The notes beneath the pieces are model-generated. The model was not told where the DNA came from. It did not search any database and saw nothing but the letters and a program-made list of their open reading frames with translations. Positions 1 through 7,270 of a stretch of 64,000 bases of DNA are shown in pieces. This DNA comes from Photobacterium obscurum (GTDB lineage: Bacteria > Pseudomonadota > Gammaproteobacteria > Enterobacterales > Vibrionaceae). Numbering within the stretch: the stretch's first letter is position 1; each line of letters starts with the position of its first letter. The translations under genes were made by a program, and so were the position numbers. The stretch is taken from NCBI RefSeq assembly GCF_026191635.1, contig NZ_JAKRRW010000010.1, positions 62,001 to 126,000 of the forward strand. Direction: 5' to 3'.

Positions 1-1057
1 TCGCTATGAATCACAAAATAGCCTGTTACTCGTAAGTACCATCTTCCAGCAGCAAACAGTCGATGAATTGCAGGTGCTGTCGGAACAAGTCAAAGACTGC
101 TTTGTCCGTATGGTAAATGAAGATGCCAACGCACATATGGTCGGGAGCGCAATGTCGGTAATTGGGCGGAGCTTCAAGCAACGGTTACTCGAACTCGCGG
201 AAGAAATGTATGGTCCGCCTCCGGTACCTTACTGTTTCCTCGCACTAGGTTCGATGGCTCGTGATGAACAACTTATCGTCACCGATCAGGATAATGCTAT
301 CATCCTTGACAATAGCTACGACGAAGCCCGACACGGTGAATACTTCGACAAACTCGCCACCTTTGTTTGTGACGGGCTTGCTGCATGCGGTTACAGTTAC
401 TGCACTGGCGACATCATGGCAACAAATCCCGAATGGCGTAAAACACGCCAGGATTGGGAAACCTGTTTTGCCGACTGGATTGACAATCCGAAACCACAGG
501 CACTGCTGAACAGTTCAATCTTCTTTGATTTAGATGGTGTTTGGGGGCGGGAGAAATGGGCTGAGCAACTGAACAGCTTCATTGTACGTCGCGCACGTAA
601 AAATAATCGCTTCTTAGCTTGCCTCGCTCGCAACGCAATCAACCGAACTCCACCGCTTGGCTTTTTCAAAGACTTTGTGATGGAAAAAGATGGCCGCCAC
701 AACAACTCAATCAACCTGAAACGCCGCGGAACGGCGCCGCTTGCAGATTTAGTCCGTGTACATGCACTGGCTGTCGGGTCTCGTTCACAAAACTCGTTCG
801 AGCGCCTCGATGACATTATCGAAGCCGGTATTTTACCCAAGGGCCGAGGACAAGACTTGCGCGATGCCATGGAATTTATCTACATGGTGCGTATCCGACA
901 TCAAGCGTTGGATATCGAGGCTGGTATTGAAGCTGATAACAGTATCGAACCGGAGAATATGTCTGATTTCGAACGCCGAAACCTCAAGGCCGCATTTCAG
1001 ATCCTCAGTAATGCACAGAACTTTATCAAGTTTCGCTATCAGGGCAACAGGCGCTAA
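1..1057 (+). CDS. DUF294-type nucleotidyltransferase, C-terminal part (5' end outside window)
   Basis: The reading frame is open from base 2 to the stop, so the gene begins upstream of the window; the TTG at 68 is only an internal codon. The visible part carries the GlnD-like nucleotidyltransferase signature GSMARDE followed by TDQDN, whose Asp residues would bind metal. Proteins with this DUF294/DUF294_C tail normally have a cNMP-binding domain and two CBS domains in front, which would lie off the left edge. The family is predicted to nucleotidylate a protein or small molecule; the substrate is not known to me. The exonuclease gene starts 2 bases after the stop, so the two are almost certainly one transcript, and this pairing is common in Vibrionaceae. 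The family call is solid; the biochemical role is inferred. Confidence 0.85.
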   Translation, partial: RYESQNSLLLVSTIFQQQTVDELQVLSEQVKDCFVRMVNEDANAHMVGSAMSVIGRSFKQRLLELAEEMYGPPPVPYCFLALGSMARDEQLIVTDQDNAIILDNSYDEARHGEYFDKLATFVCDGLAACGYSYCTGDIMATNPEWRKTRQDWETCFADWIDNPKPQALLNSSIFFDLDGVWGREKWAEQLNSFIVRRARKNNRFLACLARNAINRTPPLGFFKDFVMEKDGRHNNSINLKRRGTAPLADLVRVHALAVGSRSQNSFERLDDIIEAGILPKGRGQDLRDAMEFIYMVRIRHQALDIEAGIEADNSIEPENMSDFERRNLKAAFQILSNAQNFIKFRYQGNRR

Positions 1058-1059
1058 TT

Positions 1060-1797
1060 ATGAAGCAAGACAAAAAAATGCGACCTTTGCTAAACACTCG
1101 TAATACGCCAGATTGGCCAACGTTTTTTTCTACCTTGGGTAACAATGCAAAAGACACACGTTTGAAACATTATTACTCCACGGAAATGGTCAGTGGTGAT
1201 ACTCCGCTAAAAGACGTACCGTTCGTTGCTCTCGACTTCGAAACCACGGGGCTTGACTCAAAGACGGATGAAATTATCAGTATCGGGTTGGTTCCGTTCG
1301 ACATTCATCGTATTCGATGTCGCGAATCTGCACATTGGGTAGTCAACCCACACCGCCCGCTAGAGGAAGAATCCGTTGTTATTCACGGTATCACTGATTC
1401 TGATGTCAGTGATGCGCCGGACCTACTGCGGATCCTTGAAAAAGTGCTGGATGCCTTAGCCGGAAAAATTGTCGTTGTTCACTATCAGAAAATTGAACGA
1501 GAGTTCATGAATAGTGCTTTGAAGACTCGCCTTAATGAAGGTATCCACTTTCCTGTTGTTGATACCCTAGCCATTGAAGCAGCGATACAACAACACAATT
1601 TTGGTGGCTTTTTGAATCGACTACAGGGAAAAAAACCGGGATCAGTCAGGCTTGGTAAAGCACGACGACGTTATGGCTTGCCCGCCTACCAACCTCACCA
1701 TGCCCTAACCGATGCTTTGGCAACGGCCGAACTGCTACAAGCGCAAATCGCGTATCACTTCGATCCAGATACCCCGATCTCAGAAATCTGGCAATAA
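1060..1797 (+). CDS. DnaQ-like 3'-5' exonuclease
   Basis: Predicted DEDD-family 3'-5' exonuclease resembling the epsilon proofreading subunit of DNA polymerase III. All three motifs are visible: Exo I as DFETTGLD near residue 60, Exo II in the region HYQKIEREF near residue 145, and Exo III as HHALTDALATAEL near residue 217, with His in the position of the DEDDh subclass. At 245 aa it is a stand-alone exonuclease with about 50 extra N-terminal residues and no polymerase or helicase domain. It follows the nucleotidyltransferase gene by 2 bases and ends at a strong bidirectional terminator. The ATG at 1060 is the only good start close to the upstream stop. It is probably an auxiliary exonuclease and not the essential dnaQ gene, which usually sits beside rnhA. 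Confidence 0.88.
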   Translation: MKQDKKMRPLLNTRNTPDWPTFFSTLGNNAKDTRLKHYYSTEMVSGDTPLKDVPFVALDFETTGLDSKTDEIISIGLVPFDIHRIRCRESAHWVVNPHRPLEEESVVIHGITDSDVSDAPDLLRILEKVLDALAGKIVVVHYQKIEREFMNSALKTRLNEGIHFPVVDTLAIEAAIQQHNFGGFLNRLQGKKPGSVRLGKARRRYGLPAYQPHHALTDALATAELLQAQIAYHFDPDTPISEIWQ

Positions 1798-1825
1798 GCT
1801 CTCTAAGAAAGGCTAACACGCCGAT

Positions 1826-1855
1826 AAAAAAACGCCGCTAGTAGCGGCGTTTTTA
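1826..1855. terminator. Bidirectional rho-independent terminator
   Basis: A perfect 8-bp stem, ACGCCGCT/AGCGGCGT at 1832-1850 with loop AGT, is preceded by six A and followed by four T. It can therefore end both the exonuclease transcript (+) and the BCCT transporter transcript (-). Confidence 0.9.
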
Positions 1856-1881
1856 GTACTTAACTATTTAGATATTACGTA

Positions 1882-3453
1882 TTATCGAAAACGTTCTGTC
1901 GAAAGCCCCATTACTAAGCTCACGCACATAAGTAACAGAATAATAGTAAACGGAAGCCCCGTAGATACCGCACCGGCTTGCAATGCTTCAATAGCTTGCG
2001 TACCACCGACATACAGTAGCACCGCCGCAATCGCACCTTCAATCGCCGCCCAGAAAATTCGCTGTGGCATTGGTGAATCCAACTTGCCACCAGCCGTAAT
2101 ATTATCGATTACCAGTGAACCGGAGTCAGAAGATGTAATGAAGAATACCATTACCAGCACGATGGCAATCACCGACAGTGCAGAGCTAAATGGAAGAGCA
2201 TCAAACATCTCGTACATTGCCAACGGCACAGATGTCAGGCCTTTCTCACCCAACAACCCTACTCCATTGATCACCTGATCAATCGCCTGACCACCAAACA
2301 CCGACATCCAAAGAATGGTAACGAGGGTCGGAACAATTAGAACAGCCGTCAAAAACTCACGGATCGTACGTCCTTTCGAAACACGCGCGATAAACATACC
2401 AACGAATGGGGACCATGAAATCCACCACGCCCAGTAGAATACCGTCCAGCCATGCATCCAGGTTTCATCTTCACGACCATGAGGGTTACTTAGGGGGATA
2501 AAATTTTCAACATAACCAGCGACCGTTGTCGGCACGGTTCCCATCGAAACGGAAAAACCAACCAATGCAACGAAAACCAACAGTGCAATGGCAACCAGCA
2601 TATTGAGGTTACTTAGTAATTTCACACCGCCATCGATACCACGGGCGACCGAAAAGACCGCGAGCAAAGTTACAACGCCAATCACGCCAATCTGCAGTGT
2701 AATATCACTTTTGATACCAAGGACATGTTCAATACCGCTCGCCGCCTGCTGCGCGCCTAAGCCCAGTGAGGTCGCAAGACCAAACAGCGTTGCCAGAACA
2801 GCAAAAATATCTACAACGTGACCAGGCCAACCCCATACGCGATCACCCAGTAGCGGGTAGAAAATCGAACGAATAGAAAGAGGCAAGCCCTTGTTATAAG
2901 CAAAAAAAGCGAGTGAAAGAGCGACTACTCCATAAATTGCCCAAGGGTGGAAACCCCAGTGGTACATAGTAGCGCCCATTGCCACCTTAATCGCTTCAGG
3001 GGTATTGGCTTCGACACCTAAAGGCGTTTCATACCAACCGGTATAATACGCAACCGGTTCAGCCACACTCCAGAACATCAGGCCGATACCCATACCCGCG
3101 GCGAACAACATCGCCAACCAAGACATGCGTGAATACTCAGGTTCGGCATCCTGACCGCCAATACGAATTTTACCGTATGGCGTAAAAATCAAAGTCAGGC
3201 AGAAGACGACGAAAATGTTTCCTGACCAAAGGAAAAGCACATCAAAATTATTAATAATGCTATTTTTGACCCCATTAAGGGCCGTTTTCGCCGTTACAGG
3301 ATCGCTGACCAGGGCAGCAACCAGAAACAAGGCTATCAAACCAGCACTTACACCGAAAACAGGATTATGGACATCAAAGCCCCACTTTTGGACATTGTCT
3401 TGTCCAACCGTGTAATCCGTATTATCTATACTGTATTTATCATGTTTACTCAT
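1882..3453 (-). CDS. BCCT-family betaine/carnitine/choline transporter
   Basis: A 523-aa sodium- or proton-coupled osmolyte transporter of the inner membrane. About 12 hydrophobic segments are visible. The BCCT signature lies near residues 345-380: the Trp-rich run FYWAWWISWSPFVG followed by FIARVSKGRTIREF. The tryptophans of this segment form the quaternary-amine binding box in characterised members. The N-terminus is short and the C-terminus ends soon after the last helix, so it lacks the long cytoplasmic osmosensing tail of BetP or BetT. The gene is monocistronic, with a long upstream intergenic region and a shared terminator downstream. Marine vibrios carry several BCCT paralogs for glycine betaine, DMSP and ectoine, so the exact substrate cannot be assigned from sequence. 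Confidence 0.93.
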   Translation of the reverse strand: MSKHDKYSIDNTDYTVGQDNVQKWGFDVHNPVFGVSAGLIALFLVAALVSDPVTAKTALNGVKNSIINNFDVLFLWSGNIFVVFCLTLIFTPYGKIRIGGQDAEPEYSRMSWLAMLFAAGMGIGLMFWSVAEPVAYYTGWYETPLGVEANTPEAIKVAMGATMYHWGFHPWAIYGVVALSLAFFAYNKGLPLSIRSIFYPLLGDRVWGWPGHVVDIFAVLATLFGLATSLGLGAQQAASGIEHVLGIKSDITLQIGVIGVVTLLAVFSVARGIDGGVKLLSNLNMLVAIALLVFVALVGFSVSMGTVPTTVAGYVENFIPLSNPHGREDETWMHGWTVFYWAWWISWSPFVGMFIARVSKGRTIREFLTAVLIVPTLVTILWMSVFGGQAIDQVINGVGLLGEKGLTSVPLAMYEMFDALPFSSALSVIAIVLVMVFFITSSDSGSLVIDNITAGGKLDSPMPQRIFWAAIEGAIAAVLLYVGGTQAIEALQAGAVSTGLPFTIILLLMCVSLVMGLSTERFR

Positions 3454-3800
3454 CTTTGAATCCTACTTGGCACACTTTCAGCCAAGAATATTTAGTCCTA
3501 TAAATAAAATTTGAGCATGTAGATCAAATCATTTATGTGGTTGAAGTGTCAAGTTTAATTGGAAATCACTAGCTAATGGATAATATTTAATCGATTCTTG
3601 TTGGTTAATTAGTTAAATATTAACAATAGCAACAAAATAATATTTCGTGCTCTAACCAATCAACAAACCTTTCGTTCTATCTAGCCGTGATTATGAACGG
3701 AACTCTTGAACGGCAGCCGGCTATATCGGTGCCAAACTGATACGTTGTTCACACAACATAAACCATATTAGCGGTTGTCCAGTTTTTCCAGGACTCGCCA

Positions 3801-3833
3801 TATAGCCAATCTACTTCAAGATACAGAATTCAG
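3801..3833 (+). repeat. ERIC-like repeat, degenerate half copy
   Basis: The segment TATAGCCAATCTACTTCAAG followed by ATACAGAATTCAG matches the family consensus seen elsewhere in the window (TATACCCAAGNNACCTCAAG, then GATGCAGGATTCAG). Only one arm is recognisable. Confidence 0.5.
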
Positions 3834-4161
3834 AAGGTCACTATCCAGCTCCATTCATGGAAAATGTGCAAAGGAGAGGATGTCGTTTTAAATGAATTTG
3901 ACGCAGAAGTGAATTGGCTGAAGCCACTACAAGAGTTAAGGTATCATCAAGGAAATGTTAATAAAAACCCATAGTTAAGTTCTGATTTTCACAGAACCCA
4001 CCAGTTCAACCAGAATCTCCATAGTACGCTGAGAGGGGCGATCCCGACCGCCTATGCAAAATTTTATATTTAGCGCCGTCTAGCTGCCTCTAGGGCGCTT
4101 AAAAGCCGTGTTTGATAAAGTGCAAAATAAAAGTAAAATCAACCGCTTAATGACTGGTTTT

Positions 4162-4189
4162 TTGACAACTTTCCCTAGTAAACTAATTC
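4162..4189 (+). promoter_or_regulatory. Candidate sigma-70 promoter of qnr
   Basis: TTGACA at 4162-4167 is separated by 16 bases from TAATTC at 4184-4189, about 25 bases before the qnr ATG. The -35 is perfect and the -10 is weak. No LexA box (CTGT-N8-ACAG) overlaps it, unlike plasmid qnrB genes. Confidence 0.4.
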
Positions 4190-4214
4190 AAAACATAGCA
4201 ACTAAGTAACAAGT

Positions 4215-4871
4215 ATGATTGTTTCAGATAAGACTTTTATTGAAGAAAACTTTTCAAAACACGATCTCTCCGGTTCTGAATTTAAGCAGTGCAGCTTCTA
4301 TCGATGTAACTTTGACCGAGCAGATCTAACGGATGCAGAATTCCAGGACTGTAAGTTCATCGAGCACGGTGATATCGAAGGCTGCAGCTTTGAATACACC
4401 AAGCTAAAAAACGCCAGTTTCAAAGAATGTGATTTGAGCATGGCGCAATTCGTCGGAGCCCAGTGTTTTGGTATCGAATTCAGAACATGTAACTTGAAAG
4501 GTGCAAATTTTAATCTGACCAATTTCTGTAATTACATCACTCAAAATACATTTTTCTGCTCCGTTTATATCACTGGATGCAACCTAGCCTATGCCAACTT
4601 TGAAAACCAGCGATTAGAGAAATGTGATTTATTCGAAAATAGATGGAATGGGGCCAACATGTACGGTGCCTCTCTTAAAGGCTCAGATCTAAGTCGCGGT
4701 GAGTTTTCCGAAGAGCAATGGGGGCAATTCGATGTTGAGGAGTGCAACTTATGCCATGTCGATCTAACCGGACTTGACCCTAGAAATGTAAAGCTCAAAG
4801 GCGTCATGATCTGTGACTGGCAACAAGAGCAACTACTTGAACCTTTCGGCTTGATTGTATCACCAGGTTGA
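4215..4871 (+). CDS. qnr: Qnr-type pentapeptide repeat protein
   Basis: A 218-aa protein built of pentapeptide repeats (A/C-D/N-L/F-X-X) folding as a right-handed quadrilateral beta helix that mimics B-form DNA and protects gyrase and topoisomerase IV from quinolones. The length equals that of known Qnr proteins. Family landmarks are present: GDIEGC with Gly56 at the usual break, the GIEFR segment, LFENRW, SDLSRG and WGQF, and the C-terminal dimerisation helix DWQQEQLLEPFG. Qnr genes are native to Vibrionaceae chromosomes, which are thought to be the source of mobile qnr alleles. No integron attC site, IS or plasmid gene is nearby, so this is most likely an intrinsic chromosomal copy. It stands alone, with a hairpin 15 bases after its stop. 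Actual resistance cannot be judged from sequence. Confidence 0.95.
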   Translation: MIVSDKTFIEENFSKHDLSGSEFKQCSFYRCNFDRADLTDAEFQDCKFIEHGDIEGCSFEYTKLKNASFKECDLSMAQFVGAQCFGIEFRTCNLKGANFNLTNFCNYITQNTFFCSVYITGCNLAYANFENQRLEKCDLFENRWNGANMYGASLKGSDLSRGEFSEEQWGQFDVEECNLCHVDLTGLDPRNVKLKGVMICDWQQEQLLEPFGLIVSPG

Positions 4872-4885
4872 TGTGCTAATTCGCG

Positions 4886-4919
4886 TAGATATATGGGATT
4901 TTAGCCCCATATATCTACC
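4886..4919. terminator. Hairpin between qnr and cupin gene
   Basis: A perfect 13-bp stem (GTAGATATATGGG at 4886-4898 with CCCATATATCTAC at 4907-4919) and 8-base loop sits between two convergent genes. There is no strong T tract, so efficiency is uncertain. Confidence 0.55.
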
Positions 4920-4933
4920 AAAGGTCTGAACAA

Positions 4934-5296
4934 TCAAGCCTGACTCGGCGTCGAAATTTCTAATACGATACATTCCTGCTCACAAAGGAACGGTCCGTGA
5001 ATCTCACCTGGTAAACGGTTGGCGTAATGCCCCTGCTCTAACCATGTCTCGTTCGCCTGATCATATAACCTTCCAGAGACAATAAACACCTCTTCCGGAT
5101 AAGCATGGCGGCAAGTGCCATAAGGAGAAGTATCAGCCCCAGCTCTAAAACGAGTCAGGCGGGTATAGTCTCCGGTTATATCATCTATGCTAAGCGTCAC
5201 TTGCTCAATCATTCCATCTGTACCATCAACAGGTTGCCAACGGTTATGGCTCGATTCCGATAAAGCATTCCAGTACTTCACTGCGTGTTTGGTCAC
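4934..5296 (-). CDS. Cupin-domain protein (ChrR-like)
   Basis: A 120-aa single-domain cupin. The first cupin motif is visible around residue 63 (CRHAYPEEVFIVSG) and the second around residue 95 (GEIHGPFLCEQEC). His and Glu residues in these places usually bind a metal ion. It resembles the C-terminal cupin of the anti-sigma factor ChrR but lacks the zinc-finger anti-sigma part, so it is not itself an anti-sigma factor. It may be a small metal-dependent enzyme or ligand sensor; the substrate is unknown. The gene is transcribed alone toward qnr. The start follows the segment AAGGAGGC, a strong ribosome binding site. Confidence 0.75.
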   Translation of the reverse strand: MTKHAVKYWNALSESSHNRWQPVDGTDGMIEQVTLSIDDITGDYTRLTRFRAGADTSPYGTCRHAYPEEVFIVSGRLYDQANETWLEQGHYANRLPGEIHGPFLCEQECIVLEISTPSQA

Positions 5297-5394
5297 TTAC
5301 TAGCCTCCTTGCTATTTACAATAGAAAACGGGTTTACTACTTAGGGATGTCCCTTAATAAGTTTAAGGCAGAACAGCAAAACACACCTCTGCTC

Positions 5395-5426
5395 GTATCC
5401 TGAAACTTGAAGTCACTTGTATATAT
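5395..5426 (-). repeat. ERIC-like repeat half copy at phoX breakpoint
   Basis: Read on the minus strand the segment gives TATACAAGTGACTTCAAG followed by a GGATAC end, matching the arm of the hairpin repeat at 41838-41871. It ends exactly where the phoX relic begins. Confidence 0.55.
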
Positions 5427-5668
5427 TCGGTAACCAGACGCTCTATGGTGACCCTGTAACTGGAGAGGTGCGTCGATTCTTAACCGGCCCAATAGCCGAT
5501 GAAATTACTGGTCTTACTTTCAGCCCAGACCAAAAGACCATATTTGTGGGTGTTCAGCACCCAGGGGAAGAACTTGCACCTTCGCATTTCCCGGATGGCG
5601 GTAATAGTATCCCTCGCTCCTCTGTCATCAAGGTCAACCGTACTGATGGCGGCATCATTGGTACGTAA
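5420..5668 (+). pseudogene. 3' relic of a PhoX/DUF839-type alkaline phosphatase
   Basis: About 82 codons that read like the very C-terminus of PhoX-family (DUF839) phosphatases: TGEVRRFLTGP, then EITGLTFSPD, IFVGVQHPGEE, and SHFPDGG followed by PRSSVIKV. Full proteins of this family are 600-700 aa with a Tat signal, so more than 80 percent of the gene is missing. There is an in-frame TGA at 5408 and no plausible start or ribosome binding site; the TTG at 5417 is not convincing. The relic begins right at an ERIC-like repeat arm, which suggests a deletion ending in the repeat. The 3' end and its terminator are intact. Confidence 0.75.
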
Positions 5669-5695
5669 CAAGCGATTAGTTTTGGTGTTAATAAC

Positions 5696-5726
5696 AAATG
5701 GCGAGCTGAAAAGCTCGCCATTTTAA
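5696..5726. terminator. Bidirectional terminator
   Basis: A perfect 12-bp stem AAATGGCGAGCT/AGCTCGCCATTT with a stable GAAA tetraloop (5696-5723) followed by TTAATTT. It separates the phoX relic (+) from the msrA fusion gene (-). Confidence 0.9.
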
Positions 5727-5739
5727 TTTCTGATGAGCT

Positions 5740-6576
5740 TTAATCTGCTAGCAATGGGTGCCATTTTTCATGTTCAGCAATATAGTTACTTATAAAGCCG
5801 CATACTGGCAGCACCCGGTAACCTTCAGATTGAATTTGACTCAAAACCTTATCCATCAGGATAGATCCTATCCCCTGTCCTCTCATAGAAGAAGGCACTT
5901 CAGAGTAAGTCAGGTGCAATACATTGTCTTCCTCACGATAAGTAACTAAAGCATAAACCCCAGGTGAGACTTCCATCCGATACTCATGCTTTTCTCTGTC
6001 ATGCTCTACGGTATAATCCTTTTCTTCTGCCATTGCTGTTCTCCCCTTTTGTTTGATGCCATCTTCGATCACAGCCCTCTTGCCCGGTTCAACTCTACAG
6101 CTAAACGTTTCCAGCAGCTTCTGTAATTTAGGGGTGATTTGGTTAATGCAAAATGGCTTTTGCGGATTGGAATAATAATAGTCTTGAATCTGCACCCTTG
6201 AAGGTTCAAAGGCTTGGTAATCAAGAACACGAGTAATCAGTGGTTGTTCAAACTCCTGCTGCAAAGTGGTAAGACATTCTTGTGCCGCTTGCTTTTGTGC
6301 TGGTTCAAAAACATAAACAGCCGAGCGATACCTTTCACGTAATGCATGCATAGAGGTACAGCTATGGGTATGCAAATGAATTTCAATGACAGTTTGTAGA
6401 TCAATGACCTGTTCGTCATATTCAATAACGATTCCTTCGGAGAAACAGTTATCGCCCGCCGAACTCAACCACCCTTGAGAGACACGCGTTACGCCATTCA
6501 ATGATCGAAAAATAGCCTCGGTACACCAGTGACAGCTACCACCAAGACCGATTCTTTGTAACGCTAACTCTTTCAA
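5740..6576 (-). CDS. msrA: MsrA peptide-methionine sulfoxide reductase fused to a GNAT-like domain
   Basis: One 278-aa frame joins two proteins that are usually separate. Residues 1-165 are MsrA, which reduces methionine-S-sulfoxide; the active-site motif is GGSCHWCTEAIF with the catalytic Cys at about residue 15. Residues 182-278 form a small YidJ-like GNAT domain of about 97 aa, with the acetyl-CoA loop RGQGIGS and the HLTYSEVP strand. The linker is charged and low in hydrophobicity. The frame starts with TTG, preceded by GAGG 6 bases upstream. Inside the frame an ATG at 6033 (codon 182) is preceded by GGGGAG with 7-base spacing. The GNAT part could therefore be made separately as well as in the fusion, and an older stop codon may have been lost. 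Both domain calls are secure; whether the fusion protein is the main product is not. Confidence 0.85.
   Translation of the reverse strand: MKELALQRIGLGGSCHWCTEAIFRSLNGVTRVSQGWLSSAGDNCFSEGIVIEYDEQVIDLQTVIEIHLHTHSCTSMHALRERYRSAVYVFEPAQKQAAQECLTTLQQEFEQPLITRVLDYQAFEPSRVQIQDYYYSNPQKPFCINQITPKLQKLLETFSCRVEPGKRAVIEDGIKQKGRTAMAEEKDYTVEHDREKHEYRMEVSPGVYALVTYREEDNVLHLTYSEVPSSMRGQGIGSILMDKVLSQIQSEGYRVLPVCGFISNYIAEHEKWHPLLAD
6034..6046 (-). promoter_or_regulatory. Internal ribosome binding site for the GNAT part
   Basis: On the minus strand GGGGAG lies 7 bases before the in-frame ATG at 6033-6031. It is stronger than the signal of the upstream TTG start, so a separate 97-aa GNAT product (5740-6033) is plausible. 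Confidence 0.55.
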
Positions 6577-6704
6577 TCGCCACCTCTTAGTACGGTATTG
6601 ATGAAAAAAACAAGATAAACCATGAATACCTATCCAAATGTGATATTTAGCCAGCTTTCGGGTACGATGCTCTTCTTCACCGACAATTAAAGATGATTAG
6701 ATAC

Positions 6705-7187
6705 ATGGATAAAGCGCTGTTACTCAAACATATTATAGATGAGCTAAAAAATGTTCATCAGGCTGCCGTGGACGCGGCAACACGCGCCTATGAAACAGCG
6801 ACCCATGAGGAAAATGCACCGGAGCATAAATACGATACCCTTAGCCTCGAAGCGTCCTACCTGGCGCAGGGACAAGCTCACCGGGTAGCCGAATGCGAAG
6901 AAGACCTCGCAAAATATGCCAAACTAGATGCCAGGCCGTTTGCTAATGAAGATCCCATCGCTCTTGGGTGCTTGATTCATCTTGTCGATGAAGACGATAC
7001 CGATAAATATATCTTTCTTGGCCCTGCGGCAGGTGGCCTGAAGCTCACTTTTGAAGGGAAGGAAATCATCATTGTTACCCCGTCAGCTCCACTCGGAGAA
7101 GCCCTGTCTGGCCAACAAGTCGATGATGCGGTTGAAGTTTTTATCGGTGAAGACCGAAAGTTCTTTGATATTGTGGCGTTATTTTAA
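6705..7187 (+). CDS. GreA/GreB C-terminal domain-like protein
   Basis: About 160 aa. The first half is helical and acidic and reads like the coiled-coil arm of Gre factors, but without the classic N-terminal sequence. The second half (from about residue 90) matches the Gre C-terminal FKBP-like domain that docks on RNA polymerase: the segments IYFLGP-like IFLGPAAGG, IIIVTPSAPLGEALSGQ and the closing DIVALF. It is probably a Gre-like modulator acting in the RNA polymerase secondary channel, in the sense of Rnk or GreAB-like proteins. An in-frame ATG at 6693 is an alternative start; I prefer 6705 because family members begin MDKxxLL. It is a single gene with no clear partner. Confidence 0.7.
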   Translation: MDKALLLKHIIDELKNVHQAAVDAATRAYETATHEENAPEHKYDTLSLEASYLAQGQAHRVAECEEDLAKYAKLDARPFANEDPIALGCLIHLVDEDDTDKYIFLGPAAGGLKLTFEGKEIIIVTPSAPLGEALSGQQVDDAVEVFIGEDRKFFDIVALF

Positions 7188-7270
7188 CGCCATAACACAC
7201 AACGAACCCAATATTATGACTAAAGTTGGACTGATATCGGCTAACTGATGATGACCGGATTAATTGGACC

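Larger units (their letters stand above)
3454..4214. other. Long intergenic region with eroded coding fragments
   Basis: About 760 bases with no intact gene. It is AT-rich next to the BCCT start. Protein-like fragments without starts are visible: a plus-strand run at about 3842-3973 containing EFDAEVNWLKPLQEL, and a minus-strand run at 3975-4076 ending MEILVELVGSVKIRT. An ERIC-like repeat half lies at 3801-3833. I read this as a site of past gene loss. No transposase is recognisable. Confidence 0.5.

Noticed and set aside
397-870. Minus-strand 157-codon frame
   Set aside because: It lies fully inside the nucleotidyltransferase gene, is Arg/Ser-rich and has no ribosome site; it is an antisense shadow.
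4141-4214. LexA box before qnr
   Set aside because: The only near match (CTGG...GACAAC around 4154) lacks the CTGT-N8-ACAG pattern, so SOS control is not supported.
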